Shown: positions 26,174 to 35,318, counted from the stretch's first letter. The stretch: 64,000 nt of DNA from UBA2377 sp964429385 (GCA_964429385.1 CAYSBR010000005.1:57101-121100); one strand, 5' to 3'. Notes: generated by a model from the sequence alone, not told the origin. Numbers and translations are program-made.

Positions 26174-27040
26174 ATGAAAAATCAAAACCCCGCACCCAGC
26201 CTGACACGGTTCTCACTTCTTCCGGTCCTCGGATTTCTTTTGCTCGGCGGCGACATTGCCCTGCGGGCGGAGAACGCGCAGGACAGCGCTCATCACGGTC
26301 GGAACATCACCCTCGAATTCGGTGAAGACGCCAAGCTGGCCATGGTGTGGGTCCCTCCCGGGAGCTTTGAAATGGGCGATGGCTCATCCGATGAGGATTC
26401 GTGGGATGATGAACGGCCCCAGACGAAGGTGACGTTCACCCAGGGTTTCTGGCTGGGGAAAACGGAGGTGACGCAGGCGCAATGGGAGGCCGTCATGGAG
26501 AACAACCCCAGCAAGTTTCGGGGCGGGAATCTGCCCGTGGAGCAGGTGAGCTGGGATGATGCGATGGAGTTTTGCCGCAAACTGACCCGGATGGCGAGCG
26601 AGGCGGGCGCGCTGATCCCGGGTTATGAATACAGCCTGCCCACGGAGGCCCAGTGGGAATACGCCTGCCGTGCGGGGACCACGACTCCGCATGCGGGCGA
26701 GTTGGAGGCGCTGGCCTGGTATTATGAGAACAGCGGGCACCGCACTCATCCGGTCGGCACCAAGGAAGCGAATGCCTGGGGCTTTCACGACATGCACGGC
26801 AATGTCTCTGAGCTGTGCCACGATTGGTATGGCCAGTATCCCGGCGGAGAAGTGGAAGATCCGGCGGGCACGGACTCCGGCTGGGGGCGTATCTATCGCG
26901 GCGGCGACTGGTCCAACACCCGCAGCTCTCTGCGTTCCGCCAGCCGCAGTTGGAATCTGCCACGTATCAGCAACTATTTCATCGGTTTCCGTCTGGCCTT
27001 GCGTCCCGTGGCCGAAAAAGCCGCGGACGGAGAGCCATGA
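26174..27040 (+). CDS. Exported formylglycine-generating-enzyme-fold (SUMF1) protein, probably non-catalytic
   Basis: 288 residues. After a signal peptide (about 1-33, LLPVLGFLLLGGDIALRAE) comes one FGE-sulfatase domain: MVWVPPGSFEMGDGS, WLGKTEVTQAQWEAVM, NLPVEQVSWDDAMEFCRKL, YSLPTEAQWEYACRAGT, GFHDMHGNVSELCHDWYG, and GRIYRGGDWSNTRSSLRSASR. Active aerobic FGEs carry two copper-binding cysteines in the last segment (RGGSxLCxxxYCxRYR); here both are missing, so a binding rather than oxidising role is likely. It lies 26 nt after the CHAT gene. Such domains often accompany caspase-like proteins in bacteria. Confidence 0.88.
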   Translation: MKNQNPAPSLTRFSLLPVLGFLLLGGDIALRAENAQDSAHHGRNITLEFGEDAKLAMVWVPPGSFEMGDGSSDEDSWDDERPQTKVTFTQGFWLGKTEVTQAQWEAVMENNPSKFRGGNLPVEQVSWDDAMEFCRKLTRMASEAGALIPGYEYSLPTEAQWEYACRAGTTTPHAGELEALAWYYENSGHRTHPVGTKEANAWGFHDMHGNVSELCHDWYGQYPGGEVEDPAGTDSGWGRIYRGGDWSNTRSSLRSASRSWNLPRISNYFIGFRLALRPVAEKAADGEP

Positions 27041-27264
27041 GCGAGGTGATTGGCCGGGACGGTCTCCTTTCCGGCCCCGGGCACGAGGCGGAGTGACCGG
27101 ATGATCGCCGGGTTGGCGCGCCGCCCAGCGGGCTTCCGGATATATGCAGATTTGAAGGGCGCGGGGATCATTGACCCGCCGCCAGAGGCCGCCATGGTTG
27201 CGACCGCCGATCTGCGTCGGAGTGGAAACAAGTTCCCTTGGGACGGGTCGGCACATTTTCCTTC

Positions 27265-29166
27265 ATGATGAACCCGATATTTCCTCTTCCTTTGTGGTTA
27301 CGCGGCCTTGGTTTGGGGCTCCTGCTGGCCGTGTCCCCGGCCTTGGGTCAAGGCAGCGTTGCCAATGATCCCGCGGGGGGCGTGGAGGTGATTGTCTCGC
27401 CACAACCCTTGCTCTTCGTGGCCGAGGAAGGAGCGGGAGTGCATGGCGAGCTGGCGGTGGCGTCGGAGGTCGCCGGTTCCAGCGCGCCTGGTGGCCTGAT
27501 CTATACGATTACAGCCGGACCGGCGCGAGGCCGGGTGGGGCTGGCCGGTGGTGAGGAGGAGGATTTCTTCAAGACCAGAACCGGCCGGTTCGGCTATTTT
27601 GCCTATCAGCCGGAGGAGGGTTACGAGGGGGAAGATTCATTCAGCTATACCGTGCGCAACGAGACCTCAGGTCTGGTTTTTGAAAACCGGGTCGTGATCA
27701 CCGTAAAATCCACGGCGCCCATCGTGTTGGATAATCTTGTGGTCACCGGGGCCCGGGAGCGCGCCCTGGCTGTGCAAGCGGTGGCACTGACCACCCGCCC
27801 CAACGTCGCGATCACGCAGCGGATTCCCAGTCATGAAGATTTCATGCAGGAGGCCGACCGCGCCGACATCGTCGCCCCGAAGGTGGCCTATGTCCTCGAC
27901 GACCAGGCCCGGCCGCAGCACGGCACCGCCCGGCTCGACCGTATCACCGGCCGGCTGACCTACGCGCCCAACCCCGGCTTCATCGGTGAGGATCGTTTTC
28001 GTTATTATACCTTCGATGAAAACAATCCCCAGATCGGGGTGGAGAATGTCGTGGTGATCAGCGTCGAACCCATCCGCAATCCGAAGCACGTCACGGCGGA
28101 CCGCTCAAAAAGCCGCGAGGTCGATCTCGTTTTCGTGATCAACAACTCGCCCTCGATGGCGCCGCACCAGAGCCGTATCGCCGACAACCTCCGGCGCTTC
28201 CGGCAGCTCTTCGACGAGCGCGAGCTCGACTATCGCATCGGCGTGCTCACGACCGATTTCGTCAACCGCGACTCCGGCCGCCGCGACCAGGCTTATTTCA
28301 AGAAGGTCCGCTCGATCGAGATCAACGCCGAGGGGCATCCTGTGCTCGACCGGCGGGAACGGCCCAAGACTGTCACCAAGCAGGTCGCCAGCAACGGCGC
28401 GCTCGTGACCCTTCCGGTGATGCCACAGCCCTGGGTCACGCCGCGGACACCGGATGGCGTCTTTGCCGAACTCGTGAAGGTCGGCACCAATGGTGACAGC
28501 AACCGCACGGCCTTCACCTCGGTGTATAATTTCGTCGCGAACTACGCCAACAGGCAGCACGCGCTGCTGCGGCCCGACGCCACCACGATCGGGGTTTTCT
28601 TCATGGATGAGGAGGAGACCCGTATGGCGGTCTGGAAGGAGTCGGGGAAGGCGGCCGCCGACGGGGAGCGCGAGTCGGAGTGGATCGAGAACGGCACGCT
28701 TCCTGAGCTGCTGCGGCAATACAACGCACGCCACCCCGACCGTCGCCAAACCCTCGACAGCTACATTCGGTATTGGGTGCTGCGTCCCTTCATTCTCGTG
28801 AAGGGCAACAAGCCCGGGAAGCTGGAGATGCATGCCGTGGTGGCGCCCGACAACGTCTCGCACCGCCGCGCGGCCGAGCTCACGGGCGGCACGGTGCTCA
28901 ATATCGAGGACGATTTCTCCGCTCCGCTCGCCGCCTTGGGCGACCGTATCGCCGACACTGTCGCGGTCGCCCTCGACCCCGTGCCGGTCGGAGCAACGCT
29001 TTACCGGAAGAGTCTGCGCGTGTGGGTGGACGGCCAGGAAGTGCCGCCCGATTCTGCCGAAGGCTGGGTGTACGACGAACTCACCCACAGCATCCGCTTC
29101 CAAGGTGCGGCCAAGAAACAGGCGTTCACCGCGAAGATTGAAATCTCCTACGAGGAGCACCGCTGA
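27265..29166 (+). CDS. Exported protein with cadherin-like repeats and a von Willebrand A-like domain
   Basis: 633 residues; signal peptide from ATG 27265 (MMNPIFPLPLWLRGLGLGLLL to ALGQG). Two extracellular beta-sandwich repeats follow: RFGYFAYQPEEGYEGEDSFSY and RLTYAPNPGFIGEDRFRYY, the latter part of the bacterial tandem-95/cadherin-like pattern. From about 285 a VWA-like domain begins DLVFVINNSPSMAPHQ; the MIDAS DxSxS motif reads NxSxS, with N293 replacing Asp. A C-terminal beta region (about 560-633) closes the protein. It is 224 nt after the FGE-fold gene, so it may have its own promoter, but shares strand and export with the module. Confidence 0.8.
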   Translation: MMNPIFPLPLWLRGLGLGLLLAVSPALGQGSVANDPAGGVEVIVSPQPLLFVAEEGAGVHGELAVASEVAGSSAPGGLIYTITAGPARGRVGLAGGEEEDFFKTRTGRFGYFAYQPEEGYEGEDSFSYTVRNETSGLVFENRVVITVKSTAPIVLDNLVVTGARERALAVQAVALTTRPNVAITQRIPSHEDFMQEADRADIVAPKVAYVLDDQARPQHGTARLDRITGRLTYAPNPGFIGEDRFRYYTFDENNPQIGVENVVVISVEPIRNPKHVTADRSKSREVDLVFVINNSPSMAPHQSRIADNLRRFRQLFDERELDYRIGVLTTDFVNRDSGRRDQAYFKKVRSIEINAEGHPVLDRRERPKTVTKQVASNGALVTLPVMPQPWVTPRTPDGVFAELVKVGTNGDSNRTAFTSVYNFVANYANRQHALLRPDATTIGVFFMDEEETRMAVWKESGKAAADGERESEWIENGTLPELLRQYNARHPDRRQTLDSYIRYWVLRPFILVKGNKPGKLEMHAVVAPDNVSHRRAAELTGGTVLNIEDDFSAPLAALGDRIADTVAVALDPVPVGATLYRKSLRVWVDGQEVPPDSAEGWVYDELTHSIRFQGAAKKQAFTAKIEISYEEHR

Positions 29167-29351
29167 CCCGGACAGCCCGGGCCGGGGCGAGAAGAAAAAC
29201 CGCCCGGCGGTCAGACTCGATCACCGGGCCGACTCGCGGTTCTCAATCATGACGGGTGCGATGGGCAGAGTCGTGGCAAGATCGGAAGCCGGCACTGGTG
29301 GCGCCACTTATTGAGAATTACCCGAAGAAGTGAAGGAAGGCAGGCCCGGAA

Positions 29352-30359
29352 TCAGCCACCCAACAGGGTGGCCGACTGGGCGCGCATGCGGGGCCAGTGG
29401 ACGTCGGGGATGGCGGCGCCGAGGTGTTGGACGGTTTCGCTGCCGAGGAGTGAGCCGATGGCTCCGGCGGCGGGCAGAGGCGCGCCACGCAGATGACCGT
29501 AGAGGAAGCCGGCGGCCCAGGAATCGCCGGCACCGGTGGTATCCACGACCCGCGGGGCGGGCACGGGAGCGATGCGATGCAACGTCTCGCCTTGCGCGAC
29601 CCAGGCGCCGTCGGCCCCCAGTTTGACGGCGGCGATGCCGCCGAAGCGCGCGATTTCCCTCGCGAAGTTTTCGTAGTCGTCGCGGCGCTGGAAGAGTGCG
29701 GCGGCCTCGTCCTCATTGGCGAAGAGGATGTCCACACCGCGGCTGAGCTGATCGAAGATCCATTCGCGGGCGGCGTTGACGACTTCGAAGGAGGCCAGGT
29801 CGATGCTGAGGGTGCAGCCGGCGGCACGGGCGCTGGCGACCACCTTGTCGGCCAGGGCGGGATTGAAGAGCAGGTAGCCTTCGATGTGGGCGTGGCGGGC
29901 GCCTTGGAAATCGGCGGCGGAGACCTCGTCGGGGCGCAGAGTCATGGCGGCGCCGAGGTGGGTGCGCAGGGTGCGCTGGCCGTCGGGGGTGACGAGGGAA
30001 AGGCAGCGGCCGTTGGGCAGGGTGGCGCGCTTGAAGCGTGAGCCGTCGCCGCCGGCGAGGGTGAAGTTGCTGAGGTAATGCTCGGCCGTGACATCCCCGC
30101 CGAGTTTGCCGAGGAAGGTGGTGCGCAGGCCGAGCTGGGCGGCGCCGAGCGCGGCGTTGGCGGCGGAGCCGCCGGGCATCGTGGCGACCTGGCTGCCGAT
30201 GCGGTTGACCAGGGCGACGATGTCCTCGTCGTCCACGAGCACCATGCCGCCCTTTTCACCGGGGACATGCGCTTGAAGAAAAGGATCATCCACGCGGGCC
30301 AGCAGGTCCATGATAGGGCTGCCGACACCGATGAGGTCAAAGACGGGGGATTGGTTCAT
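29352..30359 (-). CDS. PfkB-family carbohydrate/nucleoside kinase (adenosine kinase-like)
   Basis: 335 residues of the ribokinase fold. Both signatures are present: GGSAANAALGAAQLGLRTTFLGKLG (PfkB-1 region, near 63-87) and DTTGAGDSWAAGFLYG (PfkB-2, with the anion hole GAGD and catalytic Asp). The N-terminus VFDLIGVGSPIMDLLARV resembles the adenosine kinase/inosine-guanosine kinase branch rather than fructokinases. Substrate is not certain. It is 7 nt downstream of the DUF6941-like gene on the same strand. Confidence 0.88.
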   Translation of the reverse strand: MNQSPVFDLIGVGSPIMDLLARVDDPFLQAHVPGEKGGMVLVDDEDIVALVNRIGSQVATMPGGSAANAALGAAQLGLRTTFLGKLGGDVTAEHYLSNFTLAGGDGSRFKRATLPNGRCLSLVTPDGQRTLRTHLGAAMTLRPDEVSAADFQGARHAHIEGYLLFNPALADKVVASARAAGCTLSIDLASFEVVNAAREWIFDQLSRGVDILFANEDEAAALFQRRDDYENFAREIARFGGIAAVKLGADGAWVAQGETLHRIAPVPAPRVVDTTGAGDSWAAGFLYGHLRGAPLPAAGAIGSLLGSETVQHLGAAIPDVHWPRMRAQSATLLGG

Positions 30360-30366
30360 GGGTGGC

Positions 30367-30750
30367 TCAATTGGTGACGTTCATGCTGGTGGCGAGAAGA
30401 GGTTCGTCGTCCACCTCGATGAGGATCGAATACTCGCCGGACTTGGGGAACGTGAGGTTGCGAACCTCGTTGAGGAGGTTGATGCGCTGGAGGGGACCGG
30501 GGGATTCGAAATTACGTTCGAGCAATGGCTGCATCTGCGTGGGATCAAGCCCGAGGGAGATGCGCACCTGGTGCTGGCCGGGGGAGCAGTCGGTCAGCGT
30601 GATGAACCACACCATGAAGGGGTGGGTGACGGGGAAACGCTGCGCGCGGATGTTGGAAAATACACCGAGGATGGTGTGTTTGCCCGTCGCGGGATCGATG
30701 TGCACGCCGTCACAGGTGAGCCAGGCCAGCAGTTGCGGTTTCGAATGCAT
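30367..30750 (-). CDS. DUF6941-like protein
   Basis: 127 residues from ATG 30750. The sequence LLAWLTCDGVHIDPATGKHTILGVFSNI has the pattern of DUF6941 proteins (cysteine-aspartate, then a GK.. IL.G.F motif), followed by beta-rich VWFITLTDCSPGQHQVRISL and SGEYSILIEVDDE. It looks like a small immunoglobulin-like or C2-like beta sandwich of unknown role. An earlier ATG at 30789 is possible. It is divergent from a small membrane protein gene 83 nt away. Confidence 0.6.
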   Translation of the reverse strand: MHSKPQLLAWLTCDGVHIDPATGKHTILGVFSNIRAQRFPVTHPFMVWFITLTDCSPGQHQVRISLGLDPTQMQPLLERNFESPGPLQRINLLNEVRNLTFPKSGEYSILIEVDDEPLLATSMNVTN

Positions 30751-30833
30751 CGGGCCAGTGGGGGGCCGGATGAGGGAGGGGGCAATCATTTTGCTTGGAG
30801 GATCCGCGGGGGCGCTGCTTAAACAACGCGCCC

Positions 30834-31031
30834 ATGGACGCCCTGCCGCCGGTCTTCGAATCACTCGCGGAATACCCGCGCTGGTTTGTCGTGGCCAGTC
30901 TCACCGTGGTGGCGGCTTTGATCATCTGGGGGGTGATCAAGATGCTCAAGTGGACGCTCTACCTCCTGCTGGCGCTGGTGCTGATCGGCGGAGGCGGATT
31001 GGTGATCTGGCTGCTGGTGACGCCGACCTGA
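30834..31031 (+). CDS. Small two-pass membrane protein (65 aa)
   Basis: MDALPPVFESLAEYPR precedes two hydrophobic segments, WFVVASLTVVAALIIWGVI and WTLYLLLALVLIGGGGLVIW, with a short loop KMLK. No known domain. The frame ends 96 nt before pyrG. Composition and length support a real small membrane protein; function unknown. Confidence 0.55.
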   Translation: MDALPPVFESLAEYPRWFVVASLTVVAALIIWGVIKMLKWTLYLLLALVLIGGGGLVIWLLVTPT

Positions 31032-31127
31032 GCAAATCCGGGTATTTTCAAGCGGATGGAGCGGTGGACAGCGGGTGCACGGACTCTTGTCTTGTCACCG
31101 TGAAAGGGCACGGCTTAAGCCTAGCCG

Positions 31128-32768
31128 ATGAAATACATTTTCGTGACGGGCGGTGTGGTTTCGTCGTTGGGCAAAGGCCTGACGGCGGCGTCGTTGGGCG
31201 CGCTGCTGGAGATGCGCGGCCTCACCGTTCGCATTCAGAAGTTCGATCCCTATCTGAATGTGGATCCGGGCACGATGAGTCCATTTCAGCATGGGGAGGT
31301 GTATGTCCTGGAGGATGGGGCGGAGACCGATCTCGACCTCGGCCATTACGAGCGGTTCACGAGCGGCAAGCTGTCCCGGCTCAACAGTCTTTCCTCGGGC
31401 CAGGTTTACGAAAGTGTCATCCAGAAGGAGCGCCGCGGCGACTACCTCGGCAAGACCGTGCAGGTGATCCCGCATGTGACCAACGAGATCAAGGAGCGCA
31501 TCTATGCCGGCGGGAAGGACGCGGATATCCTCATCACTGAAATCGGCGGCACGACCGGCGACATCGAGGGGCTGCCTTTTCTGGAGGCGATGCGCCAGTT
31601 CGCCCTCGAGGTGGGGCCGAAGGATGTGCTCTTCATCCATGTGACCCTGGTTCCCTTCCTGAGCGCGGCGGGCGAACTGAAGACCAAGCCCACCCAGCAG
31701 TCGGTCGCGAAGCTGCGCGAAATCGGCATCCAGCCGCACATCCTCGTGTGCCGCACCGATCACCCGTTGGAGCACGACCTGCGCGACAAGCTCTCCCTTT
31801 TCTGCAATGTGCCGGTGAAGGCGGTCATCGAGTGTCGCGATGTCGAGCACTCCATCTACGAACTGCCGCTGGCGTTGCAAAAGGAGGGCATGGAGCAGCT
31901 CGTGCTGGATCTTTTCGGGCTGAAGAATCCGCCGCCGGAAAAGAACATCTGGGAGCAGATCGTCAGCCGCGTGATCCATCCGGCGCGGGAGGTGACGATC
32001 GGTGTGGTGGGCAAATACATCGAGCTGCAGGACGCCTACAAATCCGTCTATGAGTCGGTCACCCATGCCGGCATCGCCAACAATTGCCGGGTGAACATCG
32101 TGCGCATTGACGCCGAGGATCTGGAGAAGAAGGGCGGGCTTTCCGTTCTGGCCAAGCTCGATGGCATCCTGGTGCCGGGCGGTTTTGGTGATCGCGGCAC
32201 GGAGGGCAAGATCGCCGCGGCCCGCTATGCCCGCGAGCATGGGATTCCCTATTACGGCCTGTGCCTCGGTCTGCAGATCGCGGTGATCGAGTTTGCCCGC
32301 AACGTGCTCAAGTTGAAGGGGGCGAACAGCGCCGAGTTCGATCCCTCGACGCCGCATCCTGTCATCAACATGATGGAGGAGCAGAAGCAGGTCATCGACA
32401 AGGGCGCCACGATGCGCCTCGGCAGCTACGAGTGTGCGCTCACACCCGGCACGCTGGCCCATCGCGCCTACAAGGCCGACAGCGTGCGCGAGCGCCATCG
32501 TCACCGCTACGAAGTGAACAACGCCTATGTCGGCCAGCTGCAGCGCGGCGGCATGCAGGTGAGCGGCATCAACCCGCGTCGCAACCTGGTCGAAATCGTC
32601 GAGCTGAAGGACCACCCGTGGTTCCTCGCCGTGCAATTCCACCCCGAGTTCCAGTCCAAGCCCAACCAGGCGCATCCGCTCTTCGCGGCCTTCATCGGCG
32701 CGGCGTTGAAGCGCAGTGGCGGCAAGCCGGCGAAAAAGCGGAAAACCAAAGCCCGCACGAAAGCCTGA
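31128..32768 (+). CDS. pyrG: CTP synthase
   Basis: Cytosolic enzyme that aminates UTP to CTP using glutamine. 546 residues, the usual length. The synthetase domain starts KYIFVTGGVVSSLGKGLTAASLG with the P-loop-like GGVVSSLGKG, then KFDPYLNVDPGTMSP. The class I glutamine amidotransferase domain has the oxyanion loop VPGGFGDRG, nucleophile C379 in YGLCLGLQIA and the His/Glu pair in VQFHPEFQSKP. A lysine-rich tail KPAKKRKTKARTKA is extra. kdsA begins 11 nt downstream, an operon arrangement known from many Gram-negatives for CMP-Kdo supply. Confidence 0.98.
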   Translation: MKYIFVTGGVVSSLGKGLTAASLGALLEMRGLTVRIQKFDPYLNVDPGTMSPFQHGEVYVLEDGAETDLDLGHYERFTSGKLSRLNSLSSGQVYESVIQKERRGDYLGKTVQVIPHVTNEIKERIYAGGKDADILITEIGGTTGDIEGLPFLEAMRQFALEVGPKDVLFIHVTLVPFLSAAGELKTKPTQQSVAKLREIGIQPHILVCRTDHPLEHDLRDKLSLFCNVPVKAVIECRDVEHSIYELPLALQKEGMEQLVLDLFGLKNPPPEKNIWEQIVSRVIHPAREVTIGVVGKYIELQDAYKSVYESVTHAGIANNCRVNIVRIDAEDLEKKGGLSVLAKLDGILVPGGFGDRGTEGKIAAARYAREHGIPYYGLCLGLQIAVIEFARNVLKLKGANSAEFDPSTPHPVINMMEEQKQVIDKGATMRLGSYECALTPGTLAHRAYKADSVRERHRHRYEVNNAYVGQLQRGGMQVSGINPRRNLVEIVELKDHPWFLAVQFHPEFQSKPNQAHPLFAAFIGAALKRSGGKPAKKRKTKARTKA

Positions 32769-32779
32769 ACTTTCCCGTC

Positions 32780-33574
32780 ATGCTCCACGATCCCTCGCGT
32801 CTCACTCTCATTGCCGGTCCCTGTTCGCTTGAGAACGAGCAGGTTTGCCGGGCCGTGGCTGAACGGCTGGCCGAGTTGCGCGTGGCCTATCCGGACTTGA
32901 ATCCGGTTTTCAAAGGGTCGTTCGACAAGGCCAACCGCACTTCCGCGGCCGGTCCGCGCGGCACCGGCATGGACGAGGGGCTGAGGCTTCTGGCGCTGAT
33001 CAAGCGCGACTACGGTTTTCCCGTGCTGACCGACATTCATGAGCGGGAACAGATTCCCGCCGTCGCCGCCGTGTGCGATGTCATACAGATCCCGGCCTTT
33101 CTCTGCCGCCAGACCGACCTGTTGCTGGCGGCGGCCGCGAGCGGCCGGATCGTCAACGTGAAGAAAGGGCAGTTCCTCTCCCCGCAGGAAATGGCGCACG
33201 TCACCGGCAAATTGCGGGAGGGTCGGGCGGCGGAGATCTGGCAGACGGAGCGCGGCACGACCTTCGGTTATCAGAACCTTGTCGTGGATATGCGCTCCTT
33301 CGCCATCATGCGCCAGAACGGCTGTCCGACGATCTTCGATGCCACCCACAGCGTGCAACTGCCCGGCGCGGCCGGCGGCAAGAGCGGGGGACAGCGCGAA
33401 TTCGTGCCCCCGCTGGCCCAGGCGGCGCTCGCGGCGGGCGCCGATGGACTCTTCATCGAGACGCACCCCGACCCGGCGAATGCGATTTCAGACGGCCCCA
33501 ACATGGTGCCGCTGGCCGAGTTGCCGGCGCTGATTGACCGGTGTCTCGCCATCTGGCGCACGGTGCGTCGTTGA
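32780..33574 (+). CDS. kdsA: 3-deoxy-8-phosphooctulonate synthase
   Basis: Condenses phosphoenolpyruvate with arabinose 5-phosphate to Kdo-8-phosphate for lipopolysaccharide, which implies a Gram-negative envelope. 264 residues from ATG 32780. Signature stretches: LIAGPCSLEN, FKGSFDKANRTSAAGPRGTGMDEGLRL-type loop, VLTDIHEREQ, VIQIPAFLCRQTDLL, NVKKGQFLSPQEM, FDATHSVQLPGA and FIETHPDPANAISDGPNM. All expected active-site segments are present. It directly follows pyrG, and CTP is needed to activate Kdo. Confidence 0.97.
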   Translation: MLHDPSRLTLIAGPCSLENEQVCRAVAERLAELRVAYPDLNPVFKGSFDKANRTSAAGPRGTGMDEGLRLLALIKRDYGFPVLTDIHEREQIPAVAAVCDVIQIPAFLCRQTDLLLAAAASGRIVNVKKGQFLSPQEMAHVTGKLREGRAAEIWQTERGTTFGYQNLVVDMRSFAIMRQNGCPTIFDATHSVQLPGAAGGKSGGQREFVPPLAQAALAAGADGLFIETHPDPANAISDGPNMVPLAELPALIDRCLAIWRTVRR

Positions 33575-33613
33575 ACGCACCGGGTAACCGGTCGGGTTGC
33601 CCAAGGGGTGTTG

Positions 33614-34390
33614 TCAGGAGATCAGCCGGCGGCGGATGCGTTGCATGGCCCAGGCGCCGAGCACCACGGTGAAGAGCACGATGGCTCCGGAGTGCAGGGC
33701 GATGGCGCGCCAGTCGAGGATTCCCCAGGCGGCCTGCTGGAGCAGGCTCACGCCGTGATAGAATGGAGAGAGTTGGGCGATGGCGGCGAGGACCGGGCGG
33801 TCCGCCAGCGGAAAGAAAACGCCGGAGAGGTAGAAGATCGGCGCGATGAGGAAGGAGTAAACCGTCTGGAATTGGTTGATGTTGCGGACGAAGGAGGAGG
33901 CGAGCAGGCCGATCGCGCCGCAGGGGATGGAGAGAAATCCGGCGATGAACGGAAACAGGAGGAGAGACCACAGGTTGGGCAGCAGGCCGAGCACCCCGAG
34001 CACGAGTCCGACGCCGCCGCCCATCAGGGCGGCGCGCAGGGCGACCCAGATGAATTCACCCCAGACAACCTCGCGCACGCCGATCGGGGTGGTGAGCATG
34101 GCCTTGAAGACGGACTCGAAGGTCATGCGCACGTAAAACCCGTAGCTGCATTCGAAGAAGGCGGTGAACAGGACCGTGGTGGCGACCATCCCGGGCGCGA
34201 GGTATTGCGCGTAGGTGAGACCACTGATGCTCCCGATGAAGGGCGAGAGCCCCATGCCGAGGGCGGTGAGCATCAGCGCGGGATCGGCGAGCGTGGGCGA
34301 GATATTGGCGAGAAAGTCCTTGCGATAGACGATCCAGTTGCGGACGACGACGCGCCACGCGAGGCGGAGGGAGAGCAGGGTGTCACTCAT
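33614..34390 (-). CDS. ABC-2 type transporter permease (NodJ-like)
   Basis: 258 residues with about six hydrophobic segments: PALMLTALGMGLSPFI, LAPGMVATTVLFTAFFE, FIWVALRAALMGGGVGLVLGV, LLLFPFIAGFLSIPCGAIGLL, VYSFLIAPIFYLSGVFFPLAD and IALHSGAIVLFTVVLGAW. The NodJ/ABC-2 arrangement FESVFKAMLTTPIGVREVVWGE is clear. The start overlaps the ATPase gene by 8 nt, so the two form one exporter. Substrate may be a polysaccharide or lipo-oligosaccharide as for NodIJ, but this is family-based inference. Confidence 0.9.
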   Translation of the reverse strand: MSDTLLSLRLAWRVVVRNWIVYRKDFLANISPTLADPALMLTALGMGLSPFIGSISGLTYAQYLAPGMVATTVLFTAFFECSYGFYVRMTFESVFKAMLTTPIGVREVVWGEFIWVALRAALMGGGVGLVLGVLGLLPNLWSLLLFPFIAGFLSIPCGAIGLLASSFVRNINQFQTVYSFLIAPIFYLSGVFFPLADRPVLAAIAQLSPFYHGVSLLQQAAWGILDWRAIALHSGAIVLFTVVLGAWAMQRIRRRLIS

Positions 34391-35318
34391 TGTCGCCGAG
34401 CTCCTGTCCGGTGAGTTTCAGGTAAACATCCTCAAGATTGGAGGGGCGCATCTGCAGGGCCTGCACCCCGGCGTTCTGTTGCAGCGCGGTGAGGGCCTCG
34501 ATGCTGGGGGCGCGTACGCACCACTGGTGACCCTGACGGAAAGTCTGCCAGGCGGGATCGAGCCGCGAGGCGAGCAATGCTTCCGCCCCGGGATCGAAAA
34601 TGGCGACGAATCCGGGGGTTTCCCGGTCAATGAGTTCCTTGGGCGACCCGGCGGCGGTGACAACGCCATGGTTCATGATGAGGATGTGATCGCAGAGGAT
34701 CTCGGCCTCGTGCATGTAATGCGTGGTGACGAGCACGGTCTTGCCCGCCTGCCGGTAGGAAATGACTTTTTCCCACAGCAGATGGCGCACGGTCGGATCG
34801 AGCCCCGTCGTGGGCTCATCGAGGATGAGCAGCTCGGGGTCGGAGAGGAGGGCGCGGACGAAGGCGAGCCGGCGTTTCATGCCGCCGGAGAGCTGCCGGA
34901 TGGCGGCGTCGCGCTTGTGATCGAGCGACATGTGGACGAGCAATTCGTCGATGCGCTTTTGGGTGACGGCCGCGGGCAGGCCTTCGAAGCGGGCGTAGAG
35001 GCGCATGTTCTCGACGACGGTCAGTTCCTCATCGAGGGCGTTTTCCTGGGGCACGACGCCCAGGCGTTCCTTGATGCGCCGCGCGTGGTGCCGCGGGTCG
35101 CAGCCGAAGACTTCCAGCACGCCGCCGGTGCGCTCGACCACGCCGTAAAGGCAGCCGATGAAGGTTGATTTGCCCGCGCCATTGGGCCCGAGCAGGCCGA
35201 TGCACTGGCCGCGTTTCACCTCCAGATCGAGGCTGGCAAGCGCCGTGAAATCACCGAATTTCTTGATCACGCCACGGGCCCGGATCGGCGGTGCGTCGGT
35301 GTCGGTACGGGGAGACAT
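34383..35318 (-). CDS. ABC transporter ATP-binding protein (NodI-like)
   Basis: 311 residues. Walker A GLLGPNGAGKST (41-52), Q-loop near VVPQENALDEELTV, signature LSGGMKRRL, Walker B LLILDEPTTGLDP and H-loop VLVTTHYMHEAE are all intact, so it is an active ATPase. The C-terminal 75 residues (EALLASRLDPAWQT to LEDVYLKLTG) form the extra domain seen in NodI/DRR-type exporters. Its mate is the permease immediately downstream. Confidence 0.95.
   Translation of the reverse strand: MSPRTDTDAPPIRARGVIKKFGDFTALASLDLEVKRGQCIGLLGPNGAGKSTFIGCLYGVVERTGGVLEVFGCDPRHHARRIKERLGVVPQENALDEELTVVENMRLYARFEGLPAAVTQKRIDELLVHMSLDHKRDAAIRQLSGGMKRRLAFVRALLSDPELLILDEPTTGLDPTVRHLLWEKVISYRQAGKTVLVTTHYMHEAEILCDHILIMNHGVVTAAGSPKELIDRETPGFVAIFDPGAEALLASRLDPAWQTFRQGHQWCVRAPSIEALTALQQNAGVQALQMRPSNLEDVYLKLTGQELGDNE

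Noticed and set aside
29167..29351. Terminator or small gene between the VWA protein and the PfkB kinase
   Set aside because: No stable hairpin with T tract and no convincing short reading frame were seen.
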